Shown: positions 1 through 9,489, counted from the first letter of the stretch. The stretch is 64,000 bases of DNA from Clostridia bacterium (GCA_017522945.1 JAFWXT010000001.1:47234-111233), one strand, 5' to 3'. A program made the numbers and translations. Notes: generated from the sequence alone by a model not told the origin.

Positions 1-705
1 GATTTTGCGCTTACCCTTTGTTTTAAAAGATGTCAAACAAAATATTATCTTTTAGCTATCGCTTTTGCTTTTGCTTCACTTTTTGGTCTTGGCTGGCTTA
101 ACGAACAATTTATATATTTTCTTGAAAGTTTAGGTTTTAAAATTAGTTCTGTTACCTTGCCAAATTCTTCAATTGGCGATTATATTTTATGCATTATAAC
201 GGTGTGCGTATTACCTGCATTTTTTGAAGAATGTATTTTTCGTGGGCTTATATTAAACGGGTGTAAAAGGCTTGGTGATTATTTTGCGGTTGTATTATGC
301 GCCGTACTGTTTTCGCTTTACCATAAAAACCCCGCGCAAACAATCTATCAATTGATAATAGGTGGCGTTTTAACGCTATTAACCTTACGAAGCGGTTCAA
401 TTTTGCCTGCGATATTATACCATTTTATAAATAATTTTTATTTGGTTACTTACAATCAGTTTGTTTCGCCAAGTTTCATTTTCGAGCCTTGGTTGCAAAT
501 ACTTTTAATGTTGTTAGGTATAGCTGTTTTTGTAGTAAGCCTATTATATTTATGGAAAGGTTGTAAAAATCCTGAGTGTGACCAAAGGTTTAACGAAGAT
601 TTTTTAAAAATCGTTTCGGTGCAAAGCGAAAGAAAAAATTTCTTAATTTTTGCTTCGTTAGGGATTGCGGTTTGTTTAGTAACGTGGATAGTTAATTTGT
701 TTTAA
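1..705 (+). CDS. CPBP-family intramembrane metalloprotease (5' end outside window)
   Basis: The frame is open from the first base, so the start lies upstream of the window and 234 codons are visible. The chain is strongly hydrophobic with several membrane segments. It carries the three CPBP (CAAX protease/bacteriocin-processing, formerly Abi) motifs: EExxxR in FFEECIFRG, a second-helix histidine in SLYHKNP, and HxxxN in YHFINNF. These residues form the metal-dependent glutamic-protease site buried in the membrane. Family members process prenylated or secreted peptides or give bacteriocin immunity; the substrate here cannot be inferred. A TTG at 157 could be read as a start but lies inside the hydrophobic region. 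It ends 9 bp before rlmH on the same strand. Confidence 0.85.
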   Translation, partial: DFALTLCFKRCQTKYYLLAIAFAFASLFGLGWLNEQFIYFLESLGFKISSVTLPNSSIGDYILCIITVCVLPAFFEECIFRGLILNGCKRLGDYFAVVLCAVLFSLYHKNPAQTIYQLIIGGVLTLLTLRSGSILPAILYHFINNFYLVTYNQFVSPSFIFEPWLQILLMLLGIAVFVVSLLYLWKGCKNPECDQRFNEDFLKIVSVQSERKNFLIFASLGIAVCLVTWIVNLF

Positions 706-714
706 TAGGTAGTT

Positions 715-1176
715 ATGTTTAAGGTTAATATCGTTGCAGTTGGAAAAGTAAAAGAAAAATATTTCGAGCAAGGAATAGCAGAATATTCAAAAAGAATGTC
801 GCGCTTTTGCGAATTTAATATTATCGAGTGTAAAGAGCAAAGTTTAGAAGATATTCCCGAAAGCGTTGCTTTAGAGCGCGAAAGCGAAGAAATTATAAAA
901 AAATTACGCGGTTTTATCGTTGTAATGGCAATCGAAGGCGAAAAACTAAGCAGTGAAAAACTTTCTAAATTGCTAATTAGCGCAAAGGATAGCGTAGGTG
1001 AGATTACTTTTGTTATAGGTTCTTCTTGCGGAATAAGCGACTTAGTTAAAAGGCGCGCCGATAAGTTAATTTCATTTTCGGATATGACCTTTCCGCACAC
1101 CTTGTTTCGTTTAATGCTTTGCGAACAAGTTTATCGCGGGTTTATGATTGCAGGTGGGGGTAAATACCACAAATGA
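715..1176 (+). CDS. rlmH: 23S rRNA (pseudouridine-1915 N3) methyltransferase RlmH
   Basis: A 153-residue SPOUT-family methyltransferase that N3-methylates pseudouridine 1915 in helix 69 of 23S rRNA, using SAM on the assembled ribosome. The N-terminus (VNIVAVGKVKEKYF), the central FVIGSSCGIS loop replacing the usual GGxxG-type loop, and the C-terminal YHK ending are characteristic. The length matches the family (about 155-160). The start ATG is preceded by AGGTAG. The stop overlaps the next gene's ATG in ATGA, so translation of tadA is probably coupled. The C-terminal segment reads GFMIAGGGKYHK, a little different from the usual RGEPYHK ending. Confidence 0.95.
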   Translation: MFKVNIVAVGKVKEKYFEQGIAEYSKRMSRFCEFNIIECKEQSLEDIPESVALERESEEIIKKLRGFIVVMAIEGEKLSSEKLSKLLISAKDSVGEITFVIGSSCGISDLVKRRADKLISFSDMTFPHTLFRLMLCEQVYRGFMIAGGGKYHK

Positions 1177-1697
1177 ACGGGCTTATTCAATCGGCTAAGC
1201 ATCTTGAAAAAATAAAAAAACAACAAGAAGCTCAACGCATTTTAGATGAAAAATATATGAAGCTTGCCCTAAAACAGGCAAATCTTGCTTTAAAAAGGGG
1301 TGAAGTACCCGTTGGTGCGATAATCGTTAAAAACGGTGAAATTATTGCAAGAGCGCAAAACCAAAAGGAAGGCAAGGACTGCGCGGTTTATCATGCCGAA
1401 ATAATGGCGATAATCAAGGCATCTAAAAAACTTGGTTGGCGACTCGACGGGTGTGAAATGTACGTTAATTTAGAGCCTTGCGCTATGTGTGCAGGGGCGA
1501 TAGTCTCTTCGCGCATAAAAAGGCTTGTTTTTGGTATGCACGAGCCAAAATCAGGCGCGCTTGAAAGCAATAAAGATATACTTTTAAAAAGCGGGCTTAA
1601 TCACAAGGTAGAAGTGGTTGGCGGAGTTTTACTTGAAGATTGTAAAAAAACTTGGGAAAACTTTGCTTTTTCAAGACAAAAAGGGGTAAAAAGATAA
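1173..1697 (+). CDS. tadA: tRNA adenosine(34) deaminase TadA
   Basis: A zinc-dependent deaminase that converts A34 of tRNA-Arg(ACG) to inosine for wobble decoding. The cytidine/deoxycytidylate-deaminase signature is complete: the HAE motif with the catalytic glutamate near residue 78 (YHAEIMAI) and the second zinc motif PCAMCAGAI near 102-110. The 174 residues include about 28 extra at the N-terminus before the usual start of the fold (YMKLALKQAN). These are lysine- and glutamine-rich and look helical. The ATG overlaps the rlmH stop by 4 bp. In Firmicutes TadA often sits upstream of dnaX; here it follows rlmH instead. Confidence 0.93.
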   Translation: MNGLIQSAKHLEKIKKQQEAQRILDEKYMKLALKQANLALKRGEVPVGAIIVKNGEIIARAQNQKEGKDCAVYHAEIMAIIKASKKLGWRLDGCEMYVNLEPCAMCAGAIVSSRIKRLVFGMHEPKSGALESNKDILLKSGLNHKVEVVGGVLLEDCKKTWENFAFSRQKGVKR

Positions 1698-1734
1698 ATT
1701 TTATTTACTATTTTTAAATTTGATAGGTTATTGG

Positions 1735-1763
1735 TTGACTATTTAGTCAATTTTTAATATTAT
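1735..1763 (+). promoter_or_regulatory. prs promoter with palindrome over the -35
   Basis: TTGACT (1735-1740), a 17-nt spacer and TATTAT (1758-1763) form a sigma-A-type promoter 35 bp before prs. The -35 is the left arm of a perfect palindrome, TTGACT-ATTT-AGTCAA (1735-1750), followed by a T run. The same bases could act as an operator or as a weak terminator for the rlmH-tadA unit. Confidence 0.65.
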
Positions 1764-1798
1764 TATTTAGCAATTAAATTAACAGTAGTGGAGGAATT

Positions 1799-2761
1799 AT
1801 GATAACTCATAGCACAGAAATTAAGTTGTTTACAGGTAACTCTCACAAACCGCTCGCAGAAGAAATCGCTAAAGAATTGCAATTAGAGCTTGGAAACATT
1901 GAAGTAGGTCACTTTTCGGACGGGGAATCAAGCGTTCATATTGGTGAAACTGTTCGTGGTCGCGACGTGTTTATCGTTCAATCAACCTCAACTCCGGTTA
2001 ATGAAAATTTAATGGAACTTTTAATTTGTATCGACGCGCTACGTAGGGCGTCTGCCGGTAGAATTACAGCTGTTATGCCTTATTTTGGTTACGCAAGGCA
2101 AGACCGTAAGGCTCGCCCACGTGATCCGATTACTGCAAAATTAGTTGCCGATATTATCACTTCTGCAGGTGCGGATAGAGTGTTAACGGTTGATTTACAC
2201 GCTGCTCAAATTCAAGGATTTTTTGATATTCCAGTTGACCATTTGGAAGGTGGAACAATTCTTTACAAATATTTTAGAGATAACTTGATGAAGGAAGATA
2301 GAGATAACTGGGTAGTAGTTTCACCTGACGTTGGTTCGGTTGCTCGTTCAAGAAAGGTTGCTACTAAGCTTGACGTACCTATGGCTATTATCGATAAACG
2401 CCGTCCTAAAGCAAATCAAGTTGAAATTATGAACATAATAGGTGACGTTAAGGGTAAAACCTGCTTATTGGTTGACGACCTTATCGATACCGCAGGCACT
2501 ATATGTCAGGGTGCAGAAGCTCTTGAAAAAGCGGGTGCTAAAGAAATTTACGCTTGCTGTACTCACGCAGTATTATCTGGCGCTGCTATTGAAAGAATTC
2601 AAAAAGCGCCTATCAAAAAGTTGGTAATTTTAAATACTATAAACCTACCTGAAGAAAAAAGAATTGATAAAATCGAAATTCTTTCAGTTGCTCATCTTCT
2701 TGCAAAAGCTATTGAAAATATTTATCTTGATAGAAAAATGAGCGAAGTTTACGATAAATAA
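1799..2761 (+). CDS. prs: ribose-phosphate pyrophosphokinase (PRPP synthetase)
   Basis: Makes 5-phosphoribosyl-1-diphosphate from ribose-5-phosphate and ATP, the entry point for purine, pyrimidine, NAD, histidine and tryptophan synthesis. The 320-residue class I enzyme shows the flexible-loop region after [14 protein letters not shown], the divalent-metal site [11 protein letters not shown] (about 142-152) and the PRPP-binding loop [12 protein letters not shown] (about 223-234). Length is normal. GTGGAGGAATT upstream is a strong ribosome-binding site for the ATG. It has its own promoter at 1735-1763 and ends before a clear terminator at 2844-2870. Confidence 0.97.
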   Translation: MITHSTEIKLFTGNSHKPLAEEIAKELQLELGNIEVGHFSDGESSVHIGETVRGRDVFIVQSTSTPVNENLMELLICIDALRRASAGRITAVMPYFGYARQDRKARPRDPITAKLVADIITSAGADRVLTVDLHAAQIQGFFDIPVDHLEGGTILYKYFRDNLMKEDRDNWVVVSPDVGSVARSRKVATKLDVPMAIIDKRRPKANQVEIMNIIGDVKGKTCLLVDDLIDTAGTICQGAEALEKAGAKEIYACCTHAVLSGAAIERIQKAPIKKLVILNTINLPEEKRIDKIEILSVAHLLAKAIENIYLDRKMSEVYDK

Positions 2762-2843
2762 TTTAGATATAGAAAAAACAACGGTTAATTTAGTTTATTT
2801 GTTGTGATAGATAATAATTTAATCAATTAAAATAAATTTTACT

Positions 2844-2870
2844 AAAGGGGCATAAAATTGCCCCTTTTTT
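2844..2870 (+). terminator. intrinsic terminator after prs
   Basis: A hairpin with stem AAAGGGGC/GCCCCTTT and an 8-nt AT-rich loop, followed by a T run. It lies only 17 bp before the pth start, so pth is transcribed by read-through or from an unrecognised promoter between 2762 and 2843. Confidence 0.85.
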
Positions 2871-2887
2871 ACCAAAGGTAAAGTGGT

Positions 2888-3457
2888 ATGAAGATTATTT
2901 TTGGGCTTGGAAATCCGGGCGCTAAGTATGAAAACAATTATCATAATTTAGGCTTTTTAACTCTTGATATTTTGGCTAAAAAGTTAAATTGTGATTTAAA
3001 TAAAAGCGGTAGAAAGGGCGTTTATGGCGAATGTAACTTAAACGGTGAAAAAGTGCTACTTGTAAAACCCCAAACCTATATGAACAATAGCGGTGAATGC
3101 GTTAGCGCGTTTATGGCGTTTTATAAGGTTTTACCTAAAGACGTACTCGTTATTTACGATGATATCGATATAGATAAGGGAAGTATTCGTTTTCGCCCAC
3201 AAGGCTCTCCAGGTACGCACAACGGTATGAGAAGTATTACTTCGCATATTGGGCAAGATTTTATGCGTTTAAGAGTTGGCGCAAAAAACACCCACCCCGA
3301 AATACCTTTGATTGACTACGTTTTAATGAATATTACAAAGGAAGATTTTGAAATTATAGCCCCTGCTTTAGTAAAAGCAAGCGAATGCGCGTATCACTTT
3401 GCGCTTGGTGATTCGGTTGAACAGTTAAGACAGTCGTTTAATGGTAAAGCAAACTAA
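2888..3457 (+). CDS. pth: peptidyl-tRNA hydrolase
   Basis: Hydrolyses peptidyl-tRNA released by premature termination and so recycles tRNA. The N-terminus is typical (IIFGLGNPGAKYENNYHNLGF) and contains the catalytic histidine in NYHNLG near residue 20. LVKPQTYMNNSG (about 57-68) and the IYDDIDI segment (about 92-98) contain the conserved asparagine and aspartate. GSPGTHNGMRSI supplies the substrate-binding loop. The 189-residue length is standard. The pth-mfd order is common in Bacillota. The upstream AAAGG element is a moderate ribosome-binding site. Confidence 0.95.
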   Translation: MKIIFGLGNPGAKYENNYHNLGFLTLDILAKKLNCDLNKSGRKGVYGECNLNGEKVLLVKPQTYMNNSGECVSAFMAFYKVLPKDVLVIYDDIDIDKGSIRFRPQGSPGTHNGMRSITSHIGQDFMRLRVGAKNTHPEIPLIDYVLMNITKEDFEIIAPALVKASECAYHFALGDSVEQLRQSFNGKAN

Positions 3458-3493
3458 AAGTGGCCCTATATGTTCGTTAAACACTATTTTTAT
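3456..3493 (+). repeat. intergenic repeat family, copy 1 (divergent)
   Basis: AAAAGTGGCCCTATATG-TTCGTTAAACACTATTTTTAT resembles the family core CTATAAGGCGATTAAC seen at 15364, 34391, 39423, 51171, 52574, 56199, 62044 and 62661. Outer AAAAGTG and CACTnTTT are inverted relative to each other. It sits in the short pth-mfd gap. Confidence 0.45.
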
Positions 3494-3508
3494 AGCTATT
3501 AAAGCTGT

Positions 3509-6500
3509 ATGCTAAGTAAATATATACAACCTGAAAATTTATTTGAGCAGTTAAATTCGCTCGTAACAGACGTCCGTAGTGGGATACCCACTGCGGTTTT
3601 TGGCGTATCATTTTCTGAAAAATGCCATATAGCTTCGGTTGTGAATCAACCGGTGGTTTATCTTGTTAAAGACGAGCTTACGGCTAAAGCGGTTGCCCGT
3701 GAACTTATGGCGTTTACGGGTAAAAAGGTAGTTCATTTACCCGCCAAAGACGACGTTTTGCTGTATAATAAAGCTTTTAATAAGGATAGTTTATATTCGA
3801 GAATTTACGCACTATATCAATTATCGCTTGGCGCGGATTTTTTGGTGGCTACGATCGAATCGCTTTTGCAGTTAATTCCTAAAAAGATAAACTATTACGA
3901 AATTTTGCAAGGGCAAGAATACTCTTTTGAAAGTTTAATTTCCAAGTTAGTTTCTCTTGGTTATACGAGAGTAGAAGAAATTGAAACTAAGGGCGAATTT
4001 ACCGTACGCGGTGATATAATTCATATATTTCCTATAAACGCCGAAGCACCCGTTCGTTTGGATTTTTTTGGTGACGAACTTGAAAATATTAGATATTTCG
4101 ACTCGCTTGGCGGAAAACTCGATGGTACTTTAAAAAGATTGGTTTTATTGCCTACCGTAGATTTTTATATCGACAGTAGTGAAGTTTGCATTATTAAAAA
4201 CAAACTTCGTGAAGAAATACGCGCTTTTGGCGTTAATATGTTTAGTTCAAAGGCTAAAGATATAGCAAACGAACTGACTGAAAAACTTGAAAACGATAAA
4301 ACGCACCCATCTTTGTCCTTTATTTTGCCACTTCTTGACTCAATGAAAGGTAAAATAAGTGACTATATGGGCGAAAATACGGTTATAATTTACGATGAGT
4401 GCAAACTTTTAAACGACGCGCTTACGGGCTCGTTGAAAGAACACAGCGAAAGGTGTTTGTCTTTAAAAAGAAATTGTGAGTGTTTTTCTTTTACCGTAAA
4501 TCAACTTAAAACGCCGGATGGCTTGTTAAAAGAACTTAACTTTGATAGAAAGTTAGCGGTTCAAAGTTTAACAACAGCAGTAAACTTTTTCTCACCACTA
4601 AAAACTTATAGGCTTAACTGTACGCCTATTCCAAGATATTCGCTTCGCCCCGAAGACTTTTTTGAAGATATTAAAAACTGGAAAAGGCTTGGTTATAGGG
4701 TGTTGGTGTGCTGTGGTAATAGTGAACGAGCAGAGCGCACCTTTAATATGCTTGAAGATAGAAAGATTTTTTCCGACCTTGGCGATAATTTCCCTGCCGA
4801 TTTTAAGGGGGTAAAGATAACTACTTTTTATCTTGCAAGCGGTTTTATTTACCACGATGGAAAGTTCGTTTTAATAGGAACTAACGATTTATTCGGTAAA
4901 AAAGAACGAGAAAAAAAGATTAAGCGCAAAAGAAACGATATATATAACGCGCCCGAAGTGGGTGATTTTTGCGTACACGAAGTACACGGCGTTGGTATCG
5001 TTCGCGGAACGAAAAGAATAACTACAACCGATTCTACCAAGGATTACGTAGCAATTGAATATCGCGGTGGCGATATGTTATACGTTTGCGTTGATAGAAT
5101 GGAATGCTTGTCAAAATATCTTGGCGGTGAAGAAAAACCAAATCTTTCACGCATTGGGTCAAACGAGTTTGAGCGAGTTAAAGAGCGCGTTAAACAATCT
5201 ATAGCCAAACTTACGATAAACTTAAAGGCGTTATATCGCGAGCGTAAAGAACAAAAGGGTTACGCTTTTAGTCAAGACGATGAATTGATGCGCGCCTTTG
5301 AAGATAGTTTTGAGTTTGAAGAAACTGAAGACCAACTTCAATCTATAAACGAAGTAAAAGGCGATATGCAAAGCTCGCGCGTTATGGATAGACTTATTTG
5401 CGGTGACGTTGGTTACGGTAAAACAGAAGTTGCTTTGCGTGCGGCGTTTAAGGCGATAGTTGACGGAAAGCAGGTTGCCTTCATTGCGCCAACCACTATA
5501 TTGAGCGAGCAACATTATATGACTTGTGTTAAAAGGTTTTCACAGTTTGGCTTAAGAATAGGCGTTTTAAACAGATTTAGAACGCCTGCAATGCAAGAAA
5601 AAACCTTGCAAGCAATTAAAAATGGCGAAATCGACATTGTTATTGGTACACACAGATTATTTTCCAAAGACGTTGAGTTTTTTGATTTGGGCTTGCTTAT
5701 TATCGACGAAGAACAGCGTTTTGGGGTTGAGCATAAAGAAAAAATTAAACTTTTGAAAAAGAACGTTGATACCTTAACGCTTTCTGCCACCCCTATACCA
5801 AGAACTTTGCATATGTCACTTACGGGAATAAGGGATATTAGTATAATTAACACACCGCCAACTACAAGAATACCGGTTCAAGTATTTGTTTTGGAAGAGA
5901 GCGACGCGCTAATTCGTGACGCTATAATTAAGGAATTATCGCGTGAAGGACAAACTTTCATATTATATAATCGCGTTGAAAGCATTGATTCTTTTGCAAA
6001 TAAAGTTCAAGAATTAGTTCCCGAAGCAAGGGTAATAGTTGCACACGGGCAATTAAAAGAGCGACAGCTTGAAGAGCGTGTTTTGGCATTTTACCGCCAC
6101 GAATACGACGTTTTGGTTTCAACCACTATTATTGAAAACGGCGTTGATTTGCCAACGGCAAACACGTTATTGGTGGTTGACGCTGATAAATTGGGGCTTT
6201 CAACCCTTTATCAATTGAAAGGTAGAGTTGGAAGAAGCGACAAAATGGCGCGCGCATATTTTACCTATAAGTCCGACAAGGTTTTAACCGATCCTGCCTA
6301 TAAAAGATTATCTGCGCTTACCGAATATGCCGAGCTTGGTAGCGGTTTTAAAATTGCTATGCGTGACCTTGAAATTCGTGGGGCAGGTAACGTTTTGGGC
6401 AAAGAACAACACGGGCATATGGATAAAATAGGTTATGAACTTTATTCAAAACTTTTACGCGAACAGCTTGGCGAAGTTACTAAAACTTATCAAACCGAGC

Positions 6501-6934
6501 TTGATCTTGCAATTACGGCGTTTATTCCAGAAAATTATTTATCGTCAAGCGCGGTTAGAATGGATGCTTACAAGCAAATTGCGGAAATTTTAAGTGATGA
6601 CGATGAGAAACGCGTAACTCAAAGTATGCGCGAAAATTACGGTGAACTTCCGCATGAAGTTGTTAACTTAATCAAAATTGCAAGGTTTAAGGGATATTGC
6701 AACCATTTTAACGTTGTTAAAGCTGAAATAAACAAGAAAAATTCAAGGTTGATTTTTCCAGACCTTGATTCACTGAAAAAAGATGGAATTATGGATTGTT
6801 TAGGGCAGTATAAAGGTAAAGCAATTCTTGCCTTTGATGAAAATCCATATATCTTTTTTGTAAATCCAACGCAAGAGCTTGAAAGTACCTTTGATTTGAT
6901 GATTGAGTTTTTGAAAAAAGCCCTTAGAGAGTAG
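3509..6934 (+). CDS. mfd: transcription-repair coupling factor Mfd
   Basis: An ATP-dependent translocase that pushes stalled RNA polymerase off DNA lesions and recruits UvrA. The 1141 residues are close to the family norm. Order: UvrB-homology module (about 1-330); CarD-like RNA-polymerase-interaction domain around 485-545 (VGDFCVHEVHGVGIV); RecG-like motor with Walker A GDVGYGKTE (about 631) and DEEQ box IIDEEQRFG (about 732); motifs TLSATPIPRTL and GRVGRSDKMARAY; then the TRCF C-terminal domain that binds UvrA. The start follows a copy of the intergenic repeat, and I see no strong ribosome-binding site. The gene reads as intact. Confidence 0.96.
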   Translation: MLSKYIQPENLFEQLNSLVTDVRSGIPTAVFGVSFSEKCHIASVVNQPVVYLVKDELTAKAVARELMAFTGKKVVHLPAKDDVLLYNKAFNKDSLYSRIYALYQLSLGADFLVATIESLLQLIPKKINYYEILQGQEYSFESLISKLVSLGYTRVEEIETKGEFTVRGDIIHIFPINAEAPVRLDFFGDELENIRYFDSLGGKLDGTLKRLVLLPTVDFYIDSSEVCIIKNKLREEIRAFGVNMFSSKAKDIANELTEKLENDKTHPSLSFILPLLDSMKGKISDYMGENTVIIYDECKLLNDALTGSLKEHSERCLSLKRNCECFSFTVNQLKTPDGLLKELNFDRKLAVQSLTTAVNFFSPLKTYRLNCTPIPRYSLRPEDFFEDIKNWKRLGYRVLVCCGNSERAERTFNMLEDRKIFSDLGDNFPADFKGVKITTFYLASGFIYHDGKFVLIGTNDLFGKKEREKKIKRKRNDIYNAPEVGDFCVHEVHGVGIVRGTKRITTTDSTKDYVAIEYRGGDMLYVCVDRMECLSKYLGGEEKPNLSRIGSNEFERVKERVKQSIAKLTINLKALYRERKEQKGYAFSQDDELMRAFEDSFEFEETEDQLQSINEVKGDMQSSRVMDRLICGDVGYGKTEVALRAAFKAIVDGKQVAFIAPTTILSEQHYMTCVKRFSQFGLRIGVLNRFRTPAMQEKTLQAIKNGEIDIVIGTHRLFSKDVEFFDLGLLIIDEEQRFGVEHKEKIKLLKKNVDTLTLSATPIPRTLHMSLTGIRDISIINTPPTTRIPVQVFVLEESDALIRDAIIKELSREGQTFILYNRVESIDSFANKVQELVPEARVIVAHGQLKERQLEERVLAFYRHEYDVLVSTTIIENGVDLPTANTLLVVDADKLGLSTLYQLKGRVGRSDKMARAYFTYKSDKVLTDPAYKRLSALTEYAELGSGFKIAMRDLEIRGAGNVLGKEQHGHMDKIGYELYSKLLREQLGEVTKTYQTELDLAITAFIPENYLSSSAVRMDAYKQIAEILSDDDEKRVTQSMRENYGELPHEVVNLIKIARFKGYCNHFNVVKAEINKKNSRLIFPDLDSLKKDGIMDCLGQYKGKAILAFDENPYIFFVNPTQELESTFDLMIEFLKKALRE

Positions 6935-6970
6935 AATTTTTAAAAAACTTACTTAAAAGTAAAGTAAAAA

Positions 6971-7210
6971 GGCGCTGTCACACCAAATGGTTGATAAAGC
7001 AAGATTTATATACTGCGCAATAGTTCGTTATTTGTAAATTTTTATAATTCCATCGTACGCTACGAGTACGCCTCCTTATAAAAATTCATTATAGAATTGC
7101 ACCAACTTCGTTGGATGACCTGCTCTTGCTTGCATCTAAAACTTGTTTTAGGCTTTGTGTATAATAACAAATTAAAACTTTAAAAATCAACCATCCATTG
7201 TGCCATCGCC
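6971..7210. mobile_element. MITE-like 240-bp element with 25-bp imperfect terminal inverted repeats
   Basis: The gap 6935-7411 contains two 25-bp ends, 6971-6995 and 7186-7210, that are inverted copies matching at 19 of 25 positions (outer GGCG, inner ATGGTTGAT). The interior has no ORF. It contains a nested inverted pair, AATTTTTATAA and TTATAAAAATT, around 7036-7090. No clear target-site duplication is visible and no transposase is present, so the assignment as a non-autonomous element is tentative. A structured intergenic RNA is the alternative. Confidence 0.4.
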
Positions 7211-7261
7211 AATAAAAAATAAAAATATTTTTTTTAAATTTATTTTGTGCCTAAAAAGTTG

Positions 7262-7290
7262 TTGCATTATTATAAATAATCTTGTATAAT
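7262..7290 (+). promoter_or_regulatory. promoter for the foldase-like lipoprotein gene
   Basis: TTGCAT (7262-7267), a 17-nt spacer and TATAAT (7285-7290). The roughly 115-nt leader that follows contains an inverted pair, CTTACAAT (about 7327) and ATTGTAAG (about 7347), which could fold before the ribosome-binding site. Confidence 0.7.
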
Positions 7291-7411
7291 ATATGAGAAA
7301 AAAAGGTGGAGTTTTCGCATCTTGGCTTACAATCCTTTTTTACTGAGCATTGTAAGGTGAATGAGTAAACGAAGCAGTATAAATTTATTACCCCTAAAAC
7401 AGGAGAGTTTT

Positions 7412-9433
7412 ATGAAGAAAATTGTAACTAAAATCGTAACTTTAATCGTAGTATGCGTTATGTCGCTTACAACGTTATTTGGTTGCGGTTTAATCACAGT
7501 TAACACAGACAGAGATATGGCGCAAGTTATAGCTAAAGTTCAAGTTAGCGAAAACGTTAACGCTGAAGAAATTAAAAAGAGTGAATTAGTTTCAGGCTTT
7601 TTATCATACGGCTATATGTACGTTCAATACTACGGATATACCGAAGCTGCCGCTTATGAAATGGTTCTTGACGGTATCGTTCAAAATAGAATCATTATTC
7701 AATCTGCAAGAGAAGCATTAGCTAAAGATTATAACGAAAAAACAAAAGATAACGACTTTATGAATTATTTTTACGATAACGCTTTAGCTGGTGAAGGTCA
7801 AATTAATTCTAAACCTAACGAACTTAAGGATTTAGAAAAATATCTTACTGCATACGAAAAAGCTCAAGCTTATTACAACGTAAAAGTTTCTATCGACCAA
7901 CTTATCGATAGCTATATGGAAGCGGAAGATGAAGAAGAAAAGGAAGATGAAACCTTTACTGCAAGAGCCGTTCCTACCGTTGACGCTAGCGATGCTAAGT
8001 ATGAATACGAATTAAAGCAAGAAACTCCTACCGAATACGATTATAAGAAAGCAGCTCTTGTTTTAGGTAGTGAAAATATTGAAGAAACTTACACTAATCT
8101 TTACGATTTAAATCTTGCGGTTTATAACGAATATGAAATCGACCTTGTAAAGGGCTCTGAAGATTATACTAAGAGACTTAAGGCTTTCAATAAAGCACTT
8201 AAAAATTTACAAGATGCAGGCGTTATTTCAAGCAAAGAACACGTTGACGTTAGAACTCACGGTATCGATGCTATTCTTGGTTTAAAAGAGGGCGTTAAAG
8301 GTTATGAATATTTTGTTAATACCGTTAAGTCACAATACGAAAGCTTAATCGTTGCTAAGTATGAAGATTCATTAATTAGTGAATATGAGGGTAAACTTAC
8401 AAACGAAATGCTTTTCGCTCAATATGTTACCGAATATGAAGCTCAAGAAATTAACTACACTAATAACGTTGCTAACTATGAAAGTGCTTTAGAATCGGCT
8501 ACAAAAGATTCATTCGTTCTTTGCAATCCATACGAAGATTACGGCTACGTATTAAACCTTTTAATCGGCTTTAGCGAAGAACAAACTGCAGCTCTTAACG
8601 CTAAAGAAGTTTCACGCAACGATTTATTAAAGGAATTAGTTGCTAAAGATCAACGTATTACTTGGGCTCAATCAAGCTACGGTGATTTTGCTAACAATGT
8701 ATTTACTTTTGGTGAAGATTACATCGTAAGTGAAAATTCAAAGGATTTATTAGGTGAATATATAGGAACACTTTTAGGCGCTAAAGAAAGCACTATTGAA
8801 GATGAAAACGGCGTTGAAAAGCCAGCATATTCATTTGAAAATATAATGCCTAAGTCAATTGGTATAGAAGAATTTGTTAGCACTTATCTTAACACATTCA
8901 TCGGAACAGCAATCGATTTAAAAACTAACGTTTTAAGTGGTAAACTTACTGATTGGAACGATGCTAAGCGCGATATGTTTGAAGATTTATTATACGCTTT
9001 CAGTACCGACCCAGGTAGTTTGGGAACTTATATGGGTTACGTTTATTCACCAAAAACTTCTAGCACGACTTACGTAAAAGAATTTGCTGATGCAGCCGCA
9101 AGAGTTGTTAGCGCAGGCGTTGGTGCGTACGAATTAGTTGCTACCGATTACGGTTACCATCTAATCCTTTGCACTAAGGTTATTGAAAAAGAAACTTCAA
9201 GGCTTTATGCTGACGTAAATGCGTTTATGGCTGATGTTGAAATTGAAGGTACTCTTGCTTATAACTATAAGAAAGCAAAATCTGATGCTATCGTATCTGC
9301 TAAGATATCTGAAAAGGCAGACCTATTAGTTAACCAACTAAAGGAAAAAGAAGGCGTTGTTACAAAGTTCCCAAAAACTTATGAGGATTTAATACCTGAA
9401 GAATCATCTTCGGAAGATGAACACAATCACTAA
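7412..9433 (+). CDS. SurA/PrsA-like (parvulin-type) lipoprotein, putative foldase
   Basis: The start is placed at the ATG at 7412, directly after AGGAGAGTTTT; an in-frame ATG at 7361 lacks such a site. The 673-residue product begins with a lipoprotein signal peptide ending in TTLFGC, with the lipidated cysteine at residue 25. It should therefore be anchored outside the membrane. The early region (about 50-110) resembles the SurA N-terminal chaperone fold (AAYEMVLDGIVQNRIIIQSA). Near residues 570-600, VATDYGYHLILCTKVI resembles the end of a PpiC/parvulin domain. The middle is acidic and helical and is not recognised. The C-terminus ends in EEP plus an acidic tail with histidines. Role inferred: helps fold secreted proteins; peptidyl-prolyl isomerase activity is not certain. 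Confidence 0.7.
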   Translation: MKKIVTKIVTLIVVCVMSLTTLFGCGLITVNTDRDMAQVIAKVQVSENVNAEEIKKSELVSGFLSYGYMYVQYYGYTEAAAYEMVLDGIVQNRIIIQSAREALAKDYNEKTKDNDFMNYFYDNALAGEGQINSKPNELKDLEKYLTAYEKAQAYYNVKVSIDQLIDSYMEAEDEEEKEDETFTARAVPTVDASDAKYEYELKQETPTEYDYKKAALVLGSENIEETYTNLYDLNLAVYNEYEIDLVKGSEDYTKRLKAFNKALKNLQDAGVISSKEHVDVRTHGIDAILGLKEGVKGYEYFVNTVKSQYESLIVAKYEDSLISEYEGKLTNEMLFAQYVTEYEAQEINYTNNVANYESALESATKDSFVLCNPYEDYGYVLNLLIGFSEEQTAALNAKEVSRNDLLKELVAKDQRITWAQSSYGDFANNVFTFGEDYIVSENSKDLLGEYIGTLLGAKESTIEDENGVEKPAYSFENIMPKSIGIEEFVSTYLNTFIGTAIDLKTNVLSGKLTDWNDAKRDMFEDLLYAFSTDPGSLGTYMGYVYSPKTSSTTYVKEFADAAARVVSAGVGAYELVATDYGYHLILCTKVIEKETSRLYADVNAFMADVEIEGTLAYNYKKAKSDAIVSAKISEKADLLVNQLKEKEGVVTKFPKTYEDLIPEESSSEDEHNH

Positions 9434-9458
9434 TAAATAAAAAAACGTTACAGTTTAG

Positions 9459-9489
9459 TGGCGTAGCGATATAGATTATCGCTACGCCA
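9459..9489. terminator. strong hairpin after the lipoprotein gene
   Basis: A perfect 12-bp stem, TGGCGTAGCGAT/ATCGCTACGCCA, with a 7-nt loop. No T run follows, so it may stabilise the mRNA 3' end rather than terminate by itself. Confidence 0.5.

Noticed and set aside
7294..7344. Leader peptide of 17 codons before the lipoprotein gene (MRKKGGVFASWLTILFY)
   Set aside because: Its ATG lies about 3 nt after the -10 element, upstream of the expected transcription start, so it would not be in the mRNA.
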